Below the pieces are notes generated by a model. It was not told the origin of the DNA and did not search any database. It worked only from the letters and a program-made list of their open reading frames with translations. A program made the translations under genes and the position numbers. From NCBI GenBank assembly GCA_023395515.1, contig JAEWZB010000020.1:1-64000 (forward strand): DNA of 64,000 nucleotides, given 5' to 3'. Source of the DNA: Bacillota bacterium. GTDB taxonomy: Bacteria; Bacillota; Syntrophomonadia; Syntrophomonadales; Syntrophomonadaceae. Below, in pieces: positions 33,285 through 42,577 of this stretch (the first letter of the stretch is position 1; every line of letters begins with the position of its first letter).

Positions 33285-33374
33285 AAAAATCCCCTTCTTT
33301 CTCATATGTAAAGTGTAAGGGATGAGGGGCGAGGTTTCTTTTATTAGAATCCGCACGCCTTACCCCTTATACTC

Positions 33375-34916
33375 CTAACTCCTAACTAAAGGTTTCCCCA
33401 TCATTTCCTCTGGTATGCTTAAACCCAGCAAATATAATATAGTAGGGGCGATATCTTTTAAAGAACCATCTTCATCCAAGACCGCGTCCTGATATTTTTC
33501 ACCTACCAGAATAAAAGGCACTTTTTCTAAGGTGTGGGCGGTGTAGGGAACCCCAGTATTAGGGCAAGTCATCATTTCGCAATTGCCATGGTCAGCCGTA
33601 ACTAATACCGTTCCCCCTTTAGCTAAAACTAAATCTACCACTTCTTGTAAACAGGCATCGACTACTTTTACCGCTTGCACTGCTGCATCCAGAACTCCGG
33701 TATGACCAACCATGTCCGGGTTAGCATAGTTTATAATAATTACATCATATATATCTTTATTAATTTCTTCTTTAGCCTTAAGAGTAATCTCATAAGCACT
33801 CATTTCCGGCTTAAGATTATACGTTGCCACCTGGGGTGAAGGAATTAGAATGCGGGTCTCTCCCGGGTTAGGTTCTTCAACTCCTCCATTAAAAAAGAAG
33901 GTAACATGGGCATATTTCTCGGTTTCCGCAATTCTAAGCTGTTTTAACCCTTGGCTGGCCAGTACTTCACCTAAAGTATTATTCAGGTTTTGGGGCTTAA
34001 AAGCTACTGCAGCAGCTAAAGTTATATCATATTGGGTCATACCTACAAAATAGGTTTTAGGCCAAACCTTCCGGTCAAAATGCTTAAAATCAGCCTCTAC
34101 CAAGGCTCGGGTAATTTCCCGGGCCCGGTCAGCCCTAAAGTTAAAAAATATTATACTGTCACCATCGGTGACTGTCCCTACCGGTAATCCCTTTTCATCA
34201 ATTATTACCACCGGTTCTACAAACTCATCAGTTACCCGCGCTTCGTAACTATTATCTATAGCTGCATAAGCATTAGGAGCTTTTAAACCTTGGCCCCTAA
34301 CCATAGCTGCATAAAAAACTTCTATGCGCTCCCAGCGGTTATCTCTATCCATGCCATAAAAGCGTCCGGATAAAGTAGCTATTTGACCTACCCCGATTTC
34401 CTTCAGCTTTTTTTCTACTGCGGCAATAAATTGCGGGGCACTTTTAGGGGCTACATCACGTCCATCCAGAAATCCATGGATAAACACTCGGGATAGACCA
34501 TGATCTTTACACATTTTTAAAAGGGCAAATAAATGGTCAAGGTGGCTATGGACTCCCCCATCAGAAAGCAGTCCCATAAGATGTACTGCTCTACCTTGCT
34601 CCTTAGCATAGTTGATAGCTTTTAAAAATTCTTCATTACTAAAAAAAGATTTATCTTCAATAGCATTAGTAATGCGGGTAATTTCCTGATAGACAATTCT
34701 TCCCGCTCCCATATTTAAGTGGCCTACTTCGGAATTACCCATTTGTCCTGCGGGCAAGCCTACATCTTGACCGCAGCACCGCAGTAAGGTCGCGGGATAT
34801 TTACTCCTCAAGTCATTGTAATGGCAGGGATTGGCTATGGCTATAGCATTATTTTTAGCTTCAGTCCTATTACCCCAACCATCCAGTATCATTAATACGA
34901 TAGGTTTATCAGCCAT
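33375..34916 (-). CDS. gpmI: 2,3-bisphosphoglycerate-independent phosphoglycerate mutase
   Basis: 513 residues, binuclear Mn enzyme of the alkaline-phosphatase superfamily. VLMILDGWG supplies the first metal Asp, AGQMGNSEVGHLNMGAGR holds the phosphorylated Ser, and TADHGNCEMM and HTLEKVPF complete the site. Start ATG 34916 lies within the last codons of tpiA (8-base overlap). Its Mn requirement links it loosely to the Mn transporter at 7-11 kb. Confidence 0.95.
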   Translation of the reverse strand: MADKPIVLMILDGWGNRTEAKNNAIAIANPCHYNDLRSKYPATLLRCCGQDVGLPAGQMGNSEVGHLNMGAGRIVYQEITRITNAIEDKSFFSNEEFLKAINYAKEQGRAVHLMGLLSDGGVHSHLDHLFALLKMCKDHGLSRVFIHGFLDGRDVAPKSAPQFIAAVEKKLKEIGVGQIATLSGRFYGMDRDNRWERIEVFYAAMVRGQGLKAPNAYAAIDNSYEARVTDEFVEPVVIIDEKGLPVGTVTDGDSIIFFNFRADRAREITRALVEADFKHFDRKVWPKTYFVGMTQYDITLAAAVAFKPQNLNNTLGEVLASQGLKQLRIAETEKYAHVTFFFNGGVEEPNPGETRILIPSPQVATYNLKPEMSAYEITLKAKEEINKDIYDVIIINYANPDMVGHTGVLDAAVQAVKVVDACLQEVVDLVLAKGGTVLVTADHGNCEMMTCPNTGVPYTAHTLEKVPFILVGEKYQDAVLDEDGSLKDIAPTILYLLGLSIPEEMMGKPLVRS

Positions 34917-35676
34917 TATCACCAATCCTTACTAGCTGGGCAAAAGATTTTGCTTCTAAGCTGGCTCCTCCTACTAAAGCTCCATCTACATCTTGAGCCT
35001 GTAAAAACTCTTTTAAATTAGTATCATTTACACTACCACCATACAGGATGGGGATAGTTATAGCTGTTTCATAGTCAAACAGTTTTTCTATAAGGCCGCG
35101 AATAAAACTGCACATAACTTGGGCATCGTCAGCACTGGCCGTAATCCCTGTACCTATGGCCCATACAGGCTCATAAGCTATAACCAGCTGCTGGGTCTTA
35201 ATTTTAATATTGCTTAAACTGATAGTTAGCTGTTCCTGCACAACCTTTTCAGCTTGATTATTTTCCCGCTCGGCTAAAGTTTCCCCTACGCATAAAATGG
35301 GGATTAAGCCGGCCTCTAAGGCTTTGTGCAATTTGCGATTTATAACTTCATCAGTTTCATCTAATATTTGCCGCCTTTCCGAATGGCCTATAATCACATA
35401 TTGACAGCCGGCATCTTTGAGCATAAAAGGGGATATTTCCCCGGTATAAGCACCCTTTTCTTCGGCAAATACATTTTGCCCCCCCAGCCTAACCCGGGAT
35501 TCTTGTAAAGCTTTACCTACCCTATCTAATGAAGTAAAAGGCGGACATATGGCCATGTCCACCTTTTGTAAATTTTCAATTAAAGGTAAAAACTCATGGC
35601 AAAACTCTTCAGCTTCCCGAATAGACTTATTCATTTTCCAATTAGCTACAATTAAAGTCCTGCGGATAATTCTCAC
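34909..35676 (-). CDS. tpiA: Triosephosphate isomerase
   Basis: About 255 residues. Motifs: VANWKMN (catalytic Lys), IIGHSERR (His), AYEPVWAIGTG (Glu) and YGGSVN. The start is uncertain. GTG at 35676 lies inside the only ribosome site (GGAGGTGA); an ATT or ATC two to three codons later would have ideal spacing and give a normal-looking N-terminus. It follows pgk by ten bases. Confidence 0.94.
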   Translation of the reverse strand: MRIIRRTLIVANWKMNKSIREAEEFCHEFLPLIENLQKVDMAICPPFTSLDRVGKALQESRVRLGGQNVFAEEKGAYTGEISPFMLKDAGCQYVIIGHSERRQILDETDEVINRKLHKALEAGLIPILCVGETLAERENNQAEKVVQEQLTISLSNIKIKTQQLVIAYEPVWAIGTGITASADDAQVMCSFIRGLIEKLFDYETAITIPILYGGSVNDTNLKEFLQAQDVDGALVGGASLEAKSFAQLVRIGDNG

Positions 35677-35686
35677 CTCCGATTAA

Positions 35687-36862
35687 CTAAAGGGCGCAAG
35701 CTACTACGCCTGGTAAAGGCAGACCTTCCAAAAATTCTAAGGTGGCTCCGCCCCCGGTAGAAATATGAGTTATGTGTTCTTCTAAGCCCATATGTTGTAC
35801 CGCCGCCGCCGAATCTCCGCCGCCGATTACACTAACGGCCGGGGAATCAGCAATAGTTTTAGCTATTTCTCTAGTCCCATTAGCAAATTGTTCATATTCA
35901 TAGACTCCTAAAGGTCCATTCCACACAATCGTACGAGCTTTGGCAATCTCGGCTTTAAATATATTTACCGTTTCCGGTCCAATATCAAGAATCATCATGT
36001 CATCAGGCACATCAGCCACACTTACTACTTTAGCTTCCGCCTTTTCTGAAACTTCGGCGCCTAATACCACATCCACCGGCAGTACTATTTTTACTTTTTT
36101 ACTGGCAGCATTAGCCAGTAAGCTTCGGGCTTCTTCCAATAACCCGTCTTCTACTTTGGATTTTCCGGTATTATAGCCTTGAGCCTTAATAAAGGTATTG
36201 GCCATACCTCCCCCAATTAATATCACATCTAACTTTTTCATTAGATTATTGATAAGGGCTAATTTATCAGCCACTTTAGCTCCGCCTAAAATAGCCATGC
36301 GGGGGCTTTCCGGGGATTCCAAAACTCTCTCCAGCATTTTCACTTCATTTTCCATTAGAAAACCGACATAAGAAGGTAAAAACCGGGCTACGCCTGCAGT
36401 AGAAGCATGAGCACGGTGGGCAGTTCCGAAAGCATCATTAACAAAAATATCTCCCAGCCCTGCTAATTCCTCAGCAAATTTAGGCTCATTTTTTTCTTCT
36501 TCCTTATGAAAACGGACATTTTCTAAAAGCAGCACTTCTCCCGCTTGCAGATTCTTAGCTTCATTTCTGACCTTATCCCCTAAACAATCGTCAGCCATTT
36601 TAACCGGCCTATTTAATAAAGCAGCTAAATGCCTTCCTACCGGCTTCAAACTGTATTTATCCTTTTTTTCGCCGTCAGGACGGCCTAAATGGCTCATAAG
36701 GATTAAGCTGGCTCCTTGTTCCAAAACATACTTAATAGTAGGCAGGGCTGCATTTATTTTAGTATCATCAATAATTTCCTGCTCTTTATTCATAGGTACA
36801 TTAAAATCAACCCTCATTAAAACCCTTTTTCCTTGAAGTTCCACATCCTGCAAAGTTTTCAA
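35687..36862 (-). CDS. pgk: Phosphoglycerate kinase
   Basis: 391 residues. Motifs: GKRVLMRVDFNVP, SHLGRPDG, LLLENVRFHKEE, LGGAKVADKL, NGPLGVYE and the nucleotide loop IGGGDSAAAV with STGGGATLEFLEG. It converts 1,3-bisphosphoglycerate and ADP to 3-phosphoglycerate and ATP. The start codon is TTG at 36862 behind GGAGGTG. It lies 19 bases after gap. Confidence 0.95.
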   Translation of the reverse strand: MKTLQDVELQGKRVLMRVDFNVPMNKEQEIIDDTKINAALPTIKYVLEQGASLILMSHLGRPDGEKKDKYSLKPVGRHLAALLNRPVKMADDCLGDKVRNEAKNLQAGEVLLLENVRFHKEEEKNEPKFAEELAGLGDIFVNDAFGTAHRAHASTAGVARFLPSYVGFLMENEVKMLERVLESPESPRMAILGGAKVADKLALINNLMKKLDVILIGGGMANTFIKAQGYNTGKSKVEDGLLEEARSLLANAASKKVKIVLPVDVVLGAEVSEKAEAKVVSVADVPDDMMILDIGPETVNIFKAEIAKARTIVWNGPLGVYEYEQFANGTREIAKTIADSPAVSVIGGGDSAAAVQHMGLEEHITHISTGGGATLEFLEGLPLPGVVACAL

Positions 36863-36881
36863 CTAAGTGCACCTCCGCTAT

Positions 36882-37886
36882 TTATAAACCTTGAGCTGCT
36901 ATATAAGATACGGCATCAACTACTCTTACCGAATAGCCCCATTCATTATCATACCAAGCCACAACTTTAGCCAGCTTATCTCCCATAGTCATAGTTAAAA
37001 GTCCGTCTACAACTGCGGAATGATTTTCCCCATTATAATCACTGGAAACTAAAGGCAGCTCAGTATATTTTAATATGCCTTGCAAACTAGTTTCACTAGC
37101 ATTTTTAAAAGCTTGATTAATAGCTTGACTAGAAGCCGGTTTTTCCAGTTCTACGGTTAAATCTATTAAAGATACATTGGGTGTGGGTACCCTGACCGCC
37201 ATACCATCTAATTTACCCTTAAGTTCAGGAATAACTAAGCCTACCGCGGAAGCTGCTCCCGTGGTAGTAGGAATTAAGGATAAGGCTGCGGCTCTGGCCC
37301 TTCTTAAATCACTGTGTTCCAAGTCCAGCACCCGCTGATCATTAGTATAGGAATGAATAGTATTCATCAAACCTTTTACAATGCCAAATTCATCTAATAA
37401 TACCTTAGCCACCGGAGCTAAACAGTTAGTAGTACATGAGGCATTAGAAACTATATCAAATTCAGGTTTATACTGCTTATGATTAACCCCCATAACCATA
37501 GTCAGTTCTACATCTTTACCCGGAGCGGTAATAATTACTTTGGCAGCTCCCGCTTTAAGATGCTTACCGGCTTTTTCTTTACTTCTAAAAACTCCCGTTC
37601 CTTCTACTACTACCTGTACCCCTAGTTCCTTCCAGGGCAGCTTTTCCGGATCTTTTTCATTTAAATATTTAATTTCCTGGCCATCAACTACTAGAACGTT
37701 ATCTTTAACTTCTACCTCACCTAAATAAGTGCCATGAATAGAATCGTATTTAAATAAGTGAGCACTGCCGCTAATATCTCCTAAATCATTTACGGCTACA
37801 ACTTCAATATCATCTCTTTGCATAGCTACTCTTAGCACTAGTCTGCCAATGCGGCCAAACCCGTTAATTGCTACCTTAACTGCCAA
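36882..37886 (-). CDS. gap: Glyceraldehyde-3-phosphate dehydrogenase
   Basis: 334 residues. NAD-binding NGFGRIGRLVLR at the N-terminus, catalytic SNASCTTNCLAP, and WYDNEWGYS at the end. It oxidises glyceraldehyde-3-phosphate. Start TTG at 37886 is inferred: AAGGA lies seven bases upstream and the protein then begins MAVKVAING; an ATG at 37895 overlaps that site. The start overlaps the cggR stop by 11 bases. Confidence 0.95.
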   Translation of the reverse strand: MAVKVAINGFGRIGRLVLRVAMQRDDIEVVAVNDLGDISGSAHLFKYDSIHGTYLGEVEVKDNVLVVDGQEIKYLNEKDPEKLPWKELGVQVVVEGTGVFRSKEKAGKHLKAGAAKVIITAPGKDVELTMVMGVNHKQYKPEFDIVSNASCTTNCLAPVAKVLLDEFGIVKGLMNTIHSYTNDQRVLDLEHSDLRRARAAALSLIPTTTGAASAVGLVIPELKGKLDGMAVRVPTPNVSLIDLTVELEKPASSQAINQAFKNASETSLQGILKYTELPLVSSDYNGENHSAVVDGLLTMTMGDKLAKVVAWYDNEWGYSVRVVDAVSYIAAQGL

Positions 37887-38916
37887 AAAAATCATCCTTT
37901 CTATTTAATATCTGTCTAGCTGCGCCTTCGTCAGTTATTAACACACTTTGGTGGTTATTACATAAAACAGAGTAGATAGCGCTAGCTTTTTTGCTACCGC
38001 CTGCTACTGCTATAACCCGGTCTACATGTTGCAAGTCATTTAATTCTAAACCTACCCCAGGAACTTCATACACTAGGTTACCCTGAATGTCAAAATAATA
38101 TCTAAGTGTTTCTCCTACCGCACCTTTAGCTTGAAGAAGACTCACCTCCTCGGCAGATAAACCGCGCCGGTGTGCCATTTCCCATGCACATCCGATGCCA
38201 TGAACCAGAATATGGCAAGATTTTATATTATCAATAAAGGTTCTTACATGAAAATCCTTTTTTAAAGCCTCCACCGTAGTTTCTTCTAAATTATCCGGTA
38301 AATGCAGTAATCTATACTGGGCTCCCATGGCCCTGGCAATTTGGGCAGCAATGGTCCCGGCTTGTTGTTCCATCTGCTCTCCTAATCCGCCCCGGGCCGG
38401 CACGATTAAAACATCGGCATACTCATGCTCAAAAGTAATAGCATTAGCCATTTCTGCTAAAGTTGTGCCCCCGGTTACAGCTACAATAGCCCCCGGATAT
38501 ATAATTTTACTTAAATAGCGGGCTGCCACCCGGCCTAAATCTTTTTTAGCTACATAATCACTGGAAGCGTCACCTGGTACAATAATAACTTCCTCTAAAG
38601 CAAAAAGTTGTTTAAGGTTTTGAGCTAAAACTTGATTACTAAACAGGAAAGGTATCATTTCATCAATATGTTTAAGCAAATTTTCACCATAAGGGGTGAT
38701 ATTAATTCCGGCGGAGGTTACAGCCAAAGCACCTTTGCCTTTTAAAATGTCAATTTCACTTCTTATTAAACGCTCCGTGTTATTCAGGTCCTTAGCTAAT
38801 TGTCTTCTTCCTACCGGCTGTTTGTGTAAAACCTGCCTTAAAACCTGATAGCGTATTTCCATTAACTCCAAGGCCTCGGGAGCAAAACGTTCTAATATGG
38901 TAAATAACCGATTCAT
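37876..38916 (-). CDS. cggR: Central glycolytic genes regulator CggR (SorC family)
   Basis: 346 residues. An N-terminal HTH (GRRQLAKDLNNTERLIRSEIDILKGKG) precedes a SorC-type sugar-phosphate domain (GAIVAVTGGTTLAEMANAI, LIVPARGGLGEQMEQQAGTIAAQIA, VIAVAGGSKKASAIYSVL). It represses the gap operon and is released by fructose-1,6-bisphosphate in Bacillus; first-gene position here supports the same role. Start 38916 follows AAGGAAGG; the frame extends upstream to 38949 without family similarity. Confidence 0.92.
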   Translation of the reverse strand: MNRLFTILERFAPEALELMEIRYQVLRQVLHKQPVGRRQLAKDLNNTERLIRSEIDILKGKGALAVTSAGINITPYGENLLKHIDEMIPFLFSNQVLAQNLKQLFALEEVIIVPGDASSDYVAKKDLGRVAARYLSKIIYPGAIVAVTGGTTLAEMANAITFEHEYADVLIVPARGGLGEQMEQQAGTIAAQIARAMGAQYRLLHLPDNLEETTVEALKKDFHVRTFIDNIKSCHILVHGIGCAWEMAHRRGLSAEEVSLLQAKGAVGETLRYYFDIQGNLVYEVPGVGLELNDLQHVDRVIAVAGGSKKASAIYSVLCNNHQSVLITDEGAARQILNRKDDFFGS

Positions 38917-38933
38917 AAATCCTTCCTTTGCAG

Positions 38934-38970
38934 TGGGACCAAAATACACTATCGGGGCAAATAAGTCCCA
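38934..38970 (-). promoter_or_regulatory. Candidate CggR operator in the cggR leader
   Basis: TGGGAC (38934-38939) and GTCCCA (38965-38970) face each other just upstream of cggR. Read on the minus strand, TGGGAC is followed after six bases by GCCC, partly like the Bacillus half-site CGGGAC-N6-TGTC. A TATAAT at 39014-39019 (minus) may be the -10 box, placing the operator downstream of the promoter as in Bacillus. Confidence 0.45.
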
Positions 38971-39112
38971 TTACTTTTAAAAAAATAGGACAATTCCTAT
39001 TAGTTTCTTAAATATTATATCACAATTAACCCAAAATGATGCACATATATGACAAAAATTATTGGGGGAGAAGTGCGGCGGTAATGGTGGGCGAAGCCCA
39101 CCCTTTCATATT

Positions 39113-40483
39113 CTAATATCTTTTGCGGGAAATTGTCGAGCCTATACCTAACTCCTGGCGGTATTTAGCTACGGTGCGGCGGGATATTTGTATGCCTTTT
39201 TCGTTTAATAAACAAGCTATAGCATCATCGCTTAAAGGTTTAGCAGCATCCTCTTCAGCAATAATTTGTTCTAAAGTATGTTTTATACTTTTACTGGATA
39301 CCTTATCCTGGTCATAAGCACCTACCCCGGTGCTGAAAAAGTATTTTAATTCGAAAAGCCCTTGGGGAGTCTGGATATATTTATTAGTAGTAGCCCGGCT
39401 GACGGTTGACTCGTGCACATCTACCAATTCGGCTACCTGCTTTAGATTAAGCGGTTTTAAATATTTTACCCCTTTATCTAAAAAATCTTTTTGAATCTCT
39501 ACGATACAGCGTGCTACCTTATATAAGGTCATCCGCCTCTGCTCAATACTTTTTAACAGCCACATGGCAGAGCCCATCTTTTCTTCCATATACTTTTTGG
39601 CATCATCAGTAGTCTCGGTTTGCTTTAAAACCTTTTCGTAAGACTTATTAATCAGCAAACGGGGAAACTGAAAATCATTAACTACTACAATATATTCCCC
39701 GTCAATTTTCTCCACAAAAACATCCGGCAGGATATATTTAACTTCGTCATTATTATATTGTAACCCTGGCTTAGGGTCTAAGGTTCTGATTAAATCAGCA
39801 ATTTCCTGAACTTCTTGTACGGAAACCGCGAGTTTATTAGCGATTAAGTTAAGACGGCTTTTACCTAAATCCTCCAAATGTTCTTTAATTATTTGGATAG
39901 CTAAGGGGCTTTCTTGTTCATAGTATTTTAGCTGCAGTAATAGACATTCCACTAAATCCCGGGCTGCTACCCCATAAGGAGTGAAAGATTGAATAATATC
40001 CAAAACCCCTGCGGCTCTATGTACGTCAACATTGAATTTTTCTGCTACTTCGGCTAAATCAATACACAAATAGCCATGGTGGTCAATATTCCCAATTAAA
40101 TATAAACCGATTCTTAACTGCTCACGATCACAGGTGGTCAGCCTTAATTGAAATTCCAGATGTTCATACAGACTGGGAGTACGAGTTACAAAATTCTCAA
40201 AGGATTTGTTTTCTTCGGTATCCTTGGCAGTATAGCCAATATCCCTGTCATTGTAATATTCTAACCATTCCTCAATTTTACTCGTCTCATTAGCATCTGG
40301 TTTAGGTTCTGCGGCTTCCTCAGGTTCTCTTTCTTCTAAAAAGGGGTTTTCTTCCAGTTCCTGTTGGATATGTTCCACCAGCTCCAGAGTGGACATTTGT
40401 AAAATGGCAATAGCTTGGCGCAACTCCGGAGTCATCATTAGTTTTTGTTGTTGTTCCAAGTAGATGTCATGCCCTAGTCTCAA
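39113..40483 (-). CDS. rpoN: RNA polymerase sigma-54 factor
   Basis: 456 residues. Region I is Gln/Leu-rich (LEQQQKLMMTPELRQAIAILQMSTLELVEHIQQELEENPFLEE). The core-binding domain follows, with the HTH (LNLKQVAELVDVHESTVSRATTNKYIQTPQG) and the C-terminal RpoN box SRRTVAKYRQELGI. It needs AAA+ activators, none of which is in this window. The start codon is TTG behind GAGGGATGG. It lies directly upstream of cggR, an arrangement seen in Bacillus (sigL) and other Bacillota. Confidence 0.93.
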   Translation of the reverse strand: MRLGHDIYLEQQQKLMMTPELRQAIAILQMSTLELVEHIQQELEENPFLEEREPEEAAEPKPDANETSKIEEWLEYYNDRDIGYTAKDTEENKSFENFVTRTPSLYEHLEFQLRLTTCDREQLRIGLYLIGNIDHHGYLCIDLAEVAEKFNVDVHRAAGVLDIIQSFTPYGVAARDLVECLLLQLKYYEQESPLAIQIIKEHLEDLGKSRLNLIANKLAVSVQEVQEIADLIRTLDPKPGLQYNNDEVKYILPDVFVEKIDGEYIVVVNDFQFPRLLINKSYEKVLKQTETTDDAKKYMEEKMGSAMWLLKSIEQRRMTLYKVARCIVEIQKDFLDKGVKYLKPLNLKQVAELVDVHESTVSRATTNKYIQTPQGLFELKYFFSTGVGAYDQDKVSSKSIKHTLEQIIAEEDAAKPLSDDAIACLLNEKGIQISRRTVAKYRQELGIGSTISRKRY

Positions 40484-40650
40484 CGTCCATCCCTCACTTT
40501 CACAAGTTATGCTAATTAGTCAGAAAAACTTAAATTGACCCTACAGGGACTGCCAAACTCTTATACACAGGCTATAAGGCCTGGCTTCATTTAGTCTAAC
40601 TTAAAAATATCCTAATACTTTTATACTACATTAGATGTCATATATCCTTT

Positions 40651-41586
40651 TTATATCCAATTATCTAACATTTCTTCCGCTATTTTTTCCAATCTTCTCA
40701 TACGATAAGCAATTCCTGATTTACTAAGAGGAGGCTCCAGCATCTCCCCTAACTCTTTTAAGGTAGACTCCGGATATTCTACTCTTAATAAGGCTAATTC
40801 CCGTAATTGATTAGGTAATGAATCTAAGCCTTGCTGGACCGATAATTTTCTAATAAGCTCAGTTTGCCGTACTGAGGCATCAATTGTTTTAGCTAAATTA
40901 GCCGTTTCGCAATTTACATGACGGTTTACACTATTACGCATGGATTTTAGAATGCGCACATTTTCAAATTCCAATAAGGCCTGATTAGCACCTACAATTC
41001 TTAAAAAGTCTGCTATCTGGTCACTTTCTTTTACATATAAAAGTTTACTTTTTTTGCGGTCGATTATTTTAGCCTCTACTCCAAATTTATACAGGAGCTT
41101 TTGTACCTCTTTAGCTAAATTAGCCTCACTTATGATTAACTCCAGATGATAATCACCTTCGGGGCGATTAATAAAACCGCGCCCTAAAAAAATCCCTCTT
41201 AGATAAGCTCGTTTACAACAGTTCTTAGTAGCTAGTCCTTCCCAACGGGGCTTAATCTTATTATGGTCAATTATAATTATTTCATTTAGGCGCAAAAATT
41301 CAGCCGGAGAAAAGAAAGTATTTACTATATAACCCCGACTTTTACGTACCTTGCTTTTATCAATTATTTTGACGGAAGAGGTTAGCTGATAAAATTCCTT
41401 TAAATACTTGTATATTTTACGGGCTATAGCTGGATTATCCGTTTCCACAGTCATAATATAATTTTCGTTAGACTTATGTAGGGCCGATTTATTTAAAAGC
41501 AGAGCCGCTAGTTCAGCTCTGCCACAACATTTCTTTTCGGGCATAATCCGGGCTAACTCATTGCGAACATCTGCCGAAAAACTCAT
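40651..41586 (-). CDS. whiA: DNA-binding protein WhiA
   Basis: 311 residues. N-terminal degenerate LAGLIDADG homing-endonuclease-like domain (CCKRAYLRGIFLGRGFINRPEGDYHLEL) and C-terminal HTH (RELALLRVEYPESTLKELGEMLEPPLSKSGIAYRMRRLEKIAEEM). It takes part in control of cell division and chromosome segregation in Gram-positives. It ends the conserved rapZ-yvcK-whiA operon. Confidence 0.93.
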   Translation of the reverse strand: MSFSADVRNELARIMPEKKCCGRAELAALLLNKSALHKSNENYIMTVETDNPAIARKIYKYLKEFYQLTSSVKIIDKSKVRKSRGYIVNTFFSPAEFLRLNEIIIIDHNKIKPRWEGLATKNCCKRAYLRGIFLGRGFINRPEGDYHLELIISEANLAKEVQKLLYKFGVEAKIIDRKKSKLLYVKESDQIADFLRIVGANQALLEFENVRILKSMRNSVNRHVNCETANLAKTIDASVRQTELIRKLSVQQGLDSLPNQLRELALLRVEYPESTLKELGEMLEPPLSKSGIAYRMRRLEKIAEEMLDNWI

Positions 41587-41611
41587 TTATCATCTTCCTT
41601 AATAAGGGTTT

Positions 41612-42577
41612 TTACCTGGATCTTTGTAACATTTCTATAATAGCCAGAGCTAGTTTATCAGGATCATGCCAGGCTACATCATCATCTGATACCAAATCAG
41701 CTTCAATTACATTAGCCCCCATTTGCAAAATCTCTTCGTTATTTGCCTTAACCGGTATGGCTTTCTCCTGTTTATAACGCAGTAATCTTTGTTCATCTAT
41801 AACCCCTGAATTAACAATAACATAATCTATTATTTGTTCATTAACATGTTCTAAAATCACTTTCAGATGATCAGCCGCCGTGTAATCATCAGTTTCTCCT
41901 AATTCAGTCATTATATTGCTAACATAAAAAGTAATCGCCTCAGAAGCAACTATACCTTCCTTAATGTCATGTACTAAAAGATTAGGCATAATGCTGGTGT
42001 ATAAACTGCCGGGCCCAATTACGATCGCATCAGCATCATTTAAAGCATTCATAGCCTCCGGTAAAGGACGGCAGGTTTCCGGGACTAAAAACACTTGGGC
42101 TATTTTACTCTCGTATTCCCGTAAAGCTGTTTCACCATGGATAGTGCTGCCATCTTGCATTTTAGCTCCTAAAATTACCTGCTCTAAGGTGGCGGGAAGA
42201 ACTCGTCCCCTTACTGCTAAAACTTTACTGACTTCACGAATAGCAGAGGTAAAATCGCCAGTGATTTCAGCCATAGCTACTAAAAGCAGATTACCTAAGT
42301 TATGACCTTTCAAGCTTCCCTCGGCAATAAACCTATGTTGGAAAACCTTGTCCATAAGGGTTTCGGTTTCGGCTAAAGCGACTAAGCAGTTCCGGATATC
42401 CCCGGGAGGTAATACGCCCAACTCTGCTCTAAGCCGTCCTGAACTGCCCCCATCATCACTTACCGAGACAATTGCGGTTAAATTCGAGGTATATTTCTTT
42501 AAACCTTTTAATAAAACAGATAATCCGGTTCCTCCACCTAGGACTACAATTTTCGGTTCATTTATATCTTTTCGCAT
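41612..42577 (-). CDS. yvcK: YvcK/CofD-like gluconeogenesis factor
   Basis: 321 residues. It starts with the nucleotide-sugar-binding VVLGGGTGLSVLLKGLKKY and has SVSDDGGSSGRLRAELGVLPPGDIRNCLVALA, VIGPGSLYTSIMPNLLV and NIMTELGETDDYTAADHL. In Bacillus YvcK binds UDP-sugars and is needed for growth on gluconeogenic carbon and for correct PBP1 placement. Its ATG follows the rapZ stop immediately (TAA ATG). Confidence 0.93.
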   Translation of the reverse strand: MRKDINEPKIVVLGGGTGLSVLLKGLKKYTSNLTAIVSVSDDGGSSGRLRAELGVLPPGDIRNCLVALAETETLMDKVFQHRFIAEGSLKGHNLGNLLLVAMAEITGDFTSAIREVSKVLAVRGRVLPATLEQVILGAKMQDGSTIHGETALREYESKIAQVFLVPETCRPLPEAMNALNDADAIVIGPGSLYTSIMPNLLVHDIKEGIVASEAITFYVSNIMTELGETDDYTAADHLKVILEHVNEQIIDYVIVNSGVIDEQRLLRYKQEKAIPVKANNEEILQMGANVIEADLVSDDDVAWHDPDKLALAIIEMLQRSR

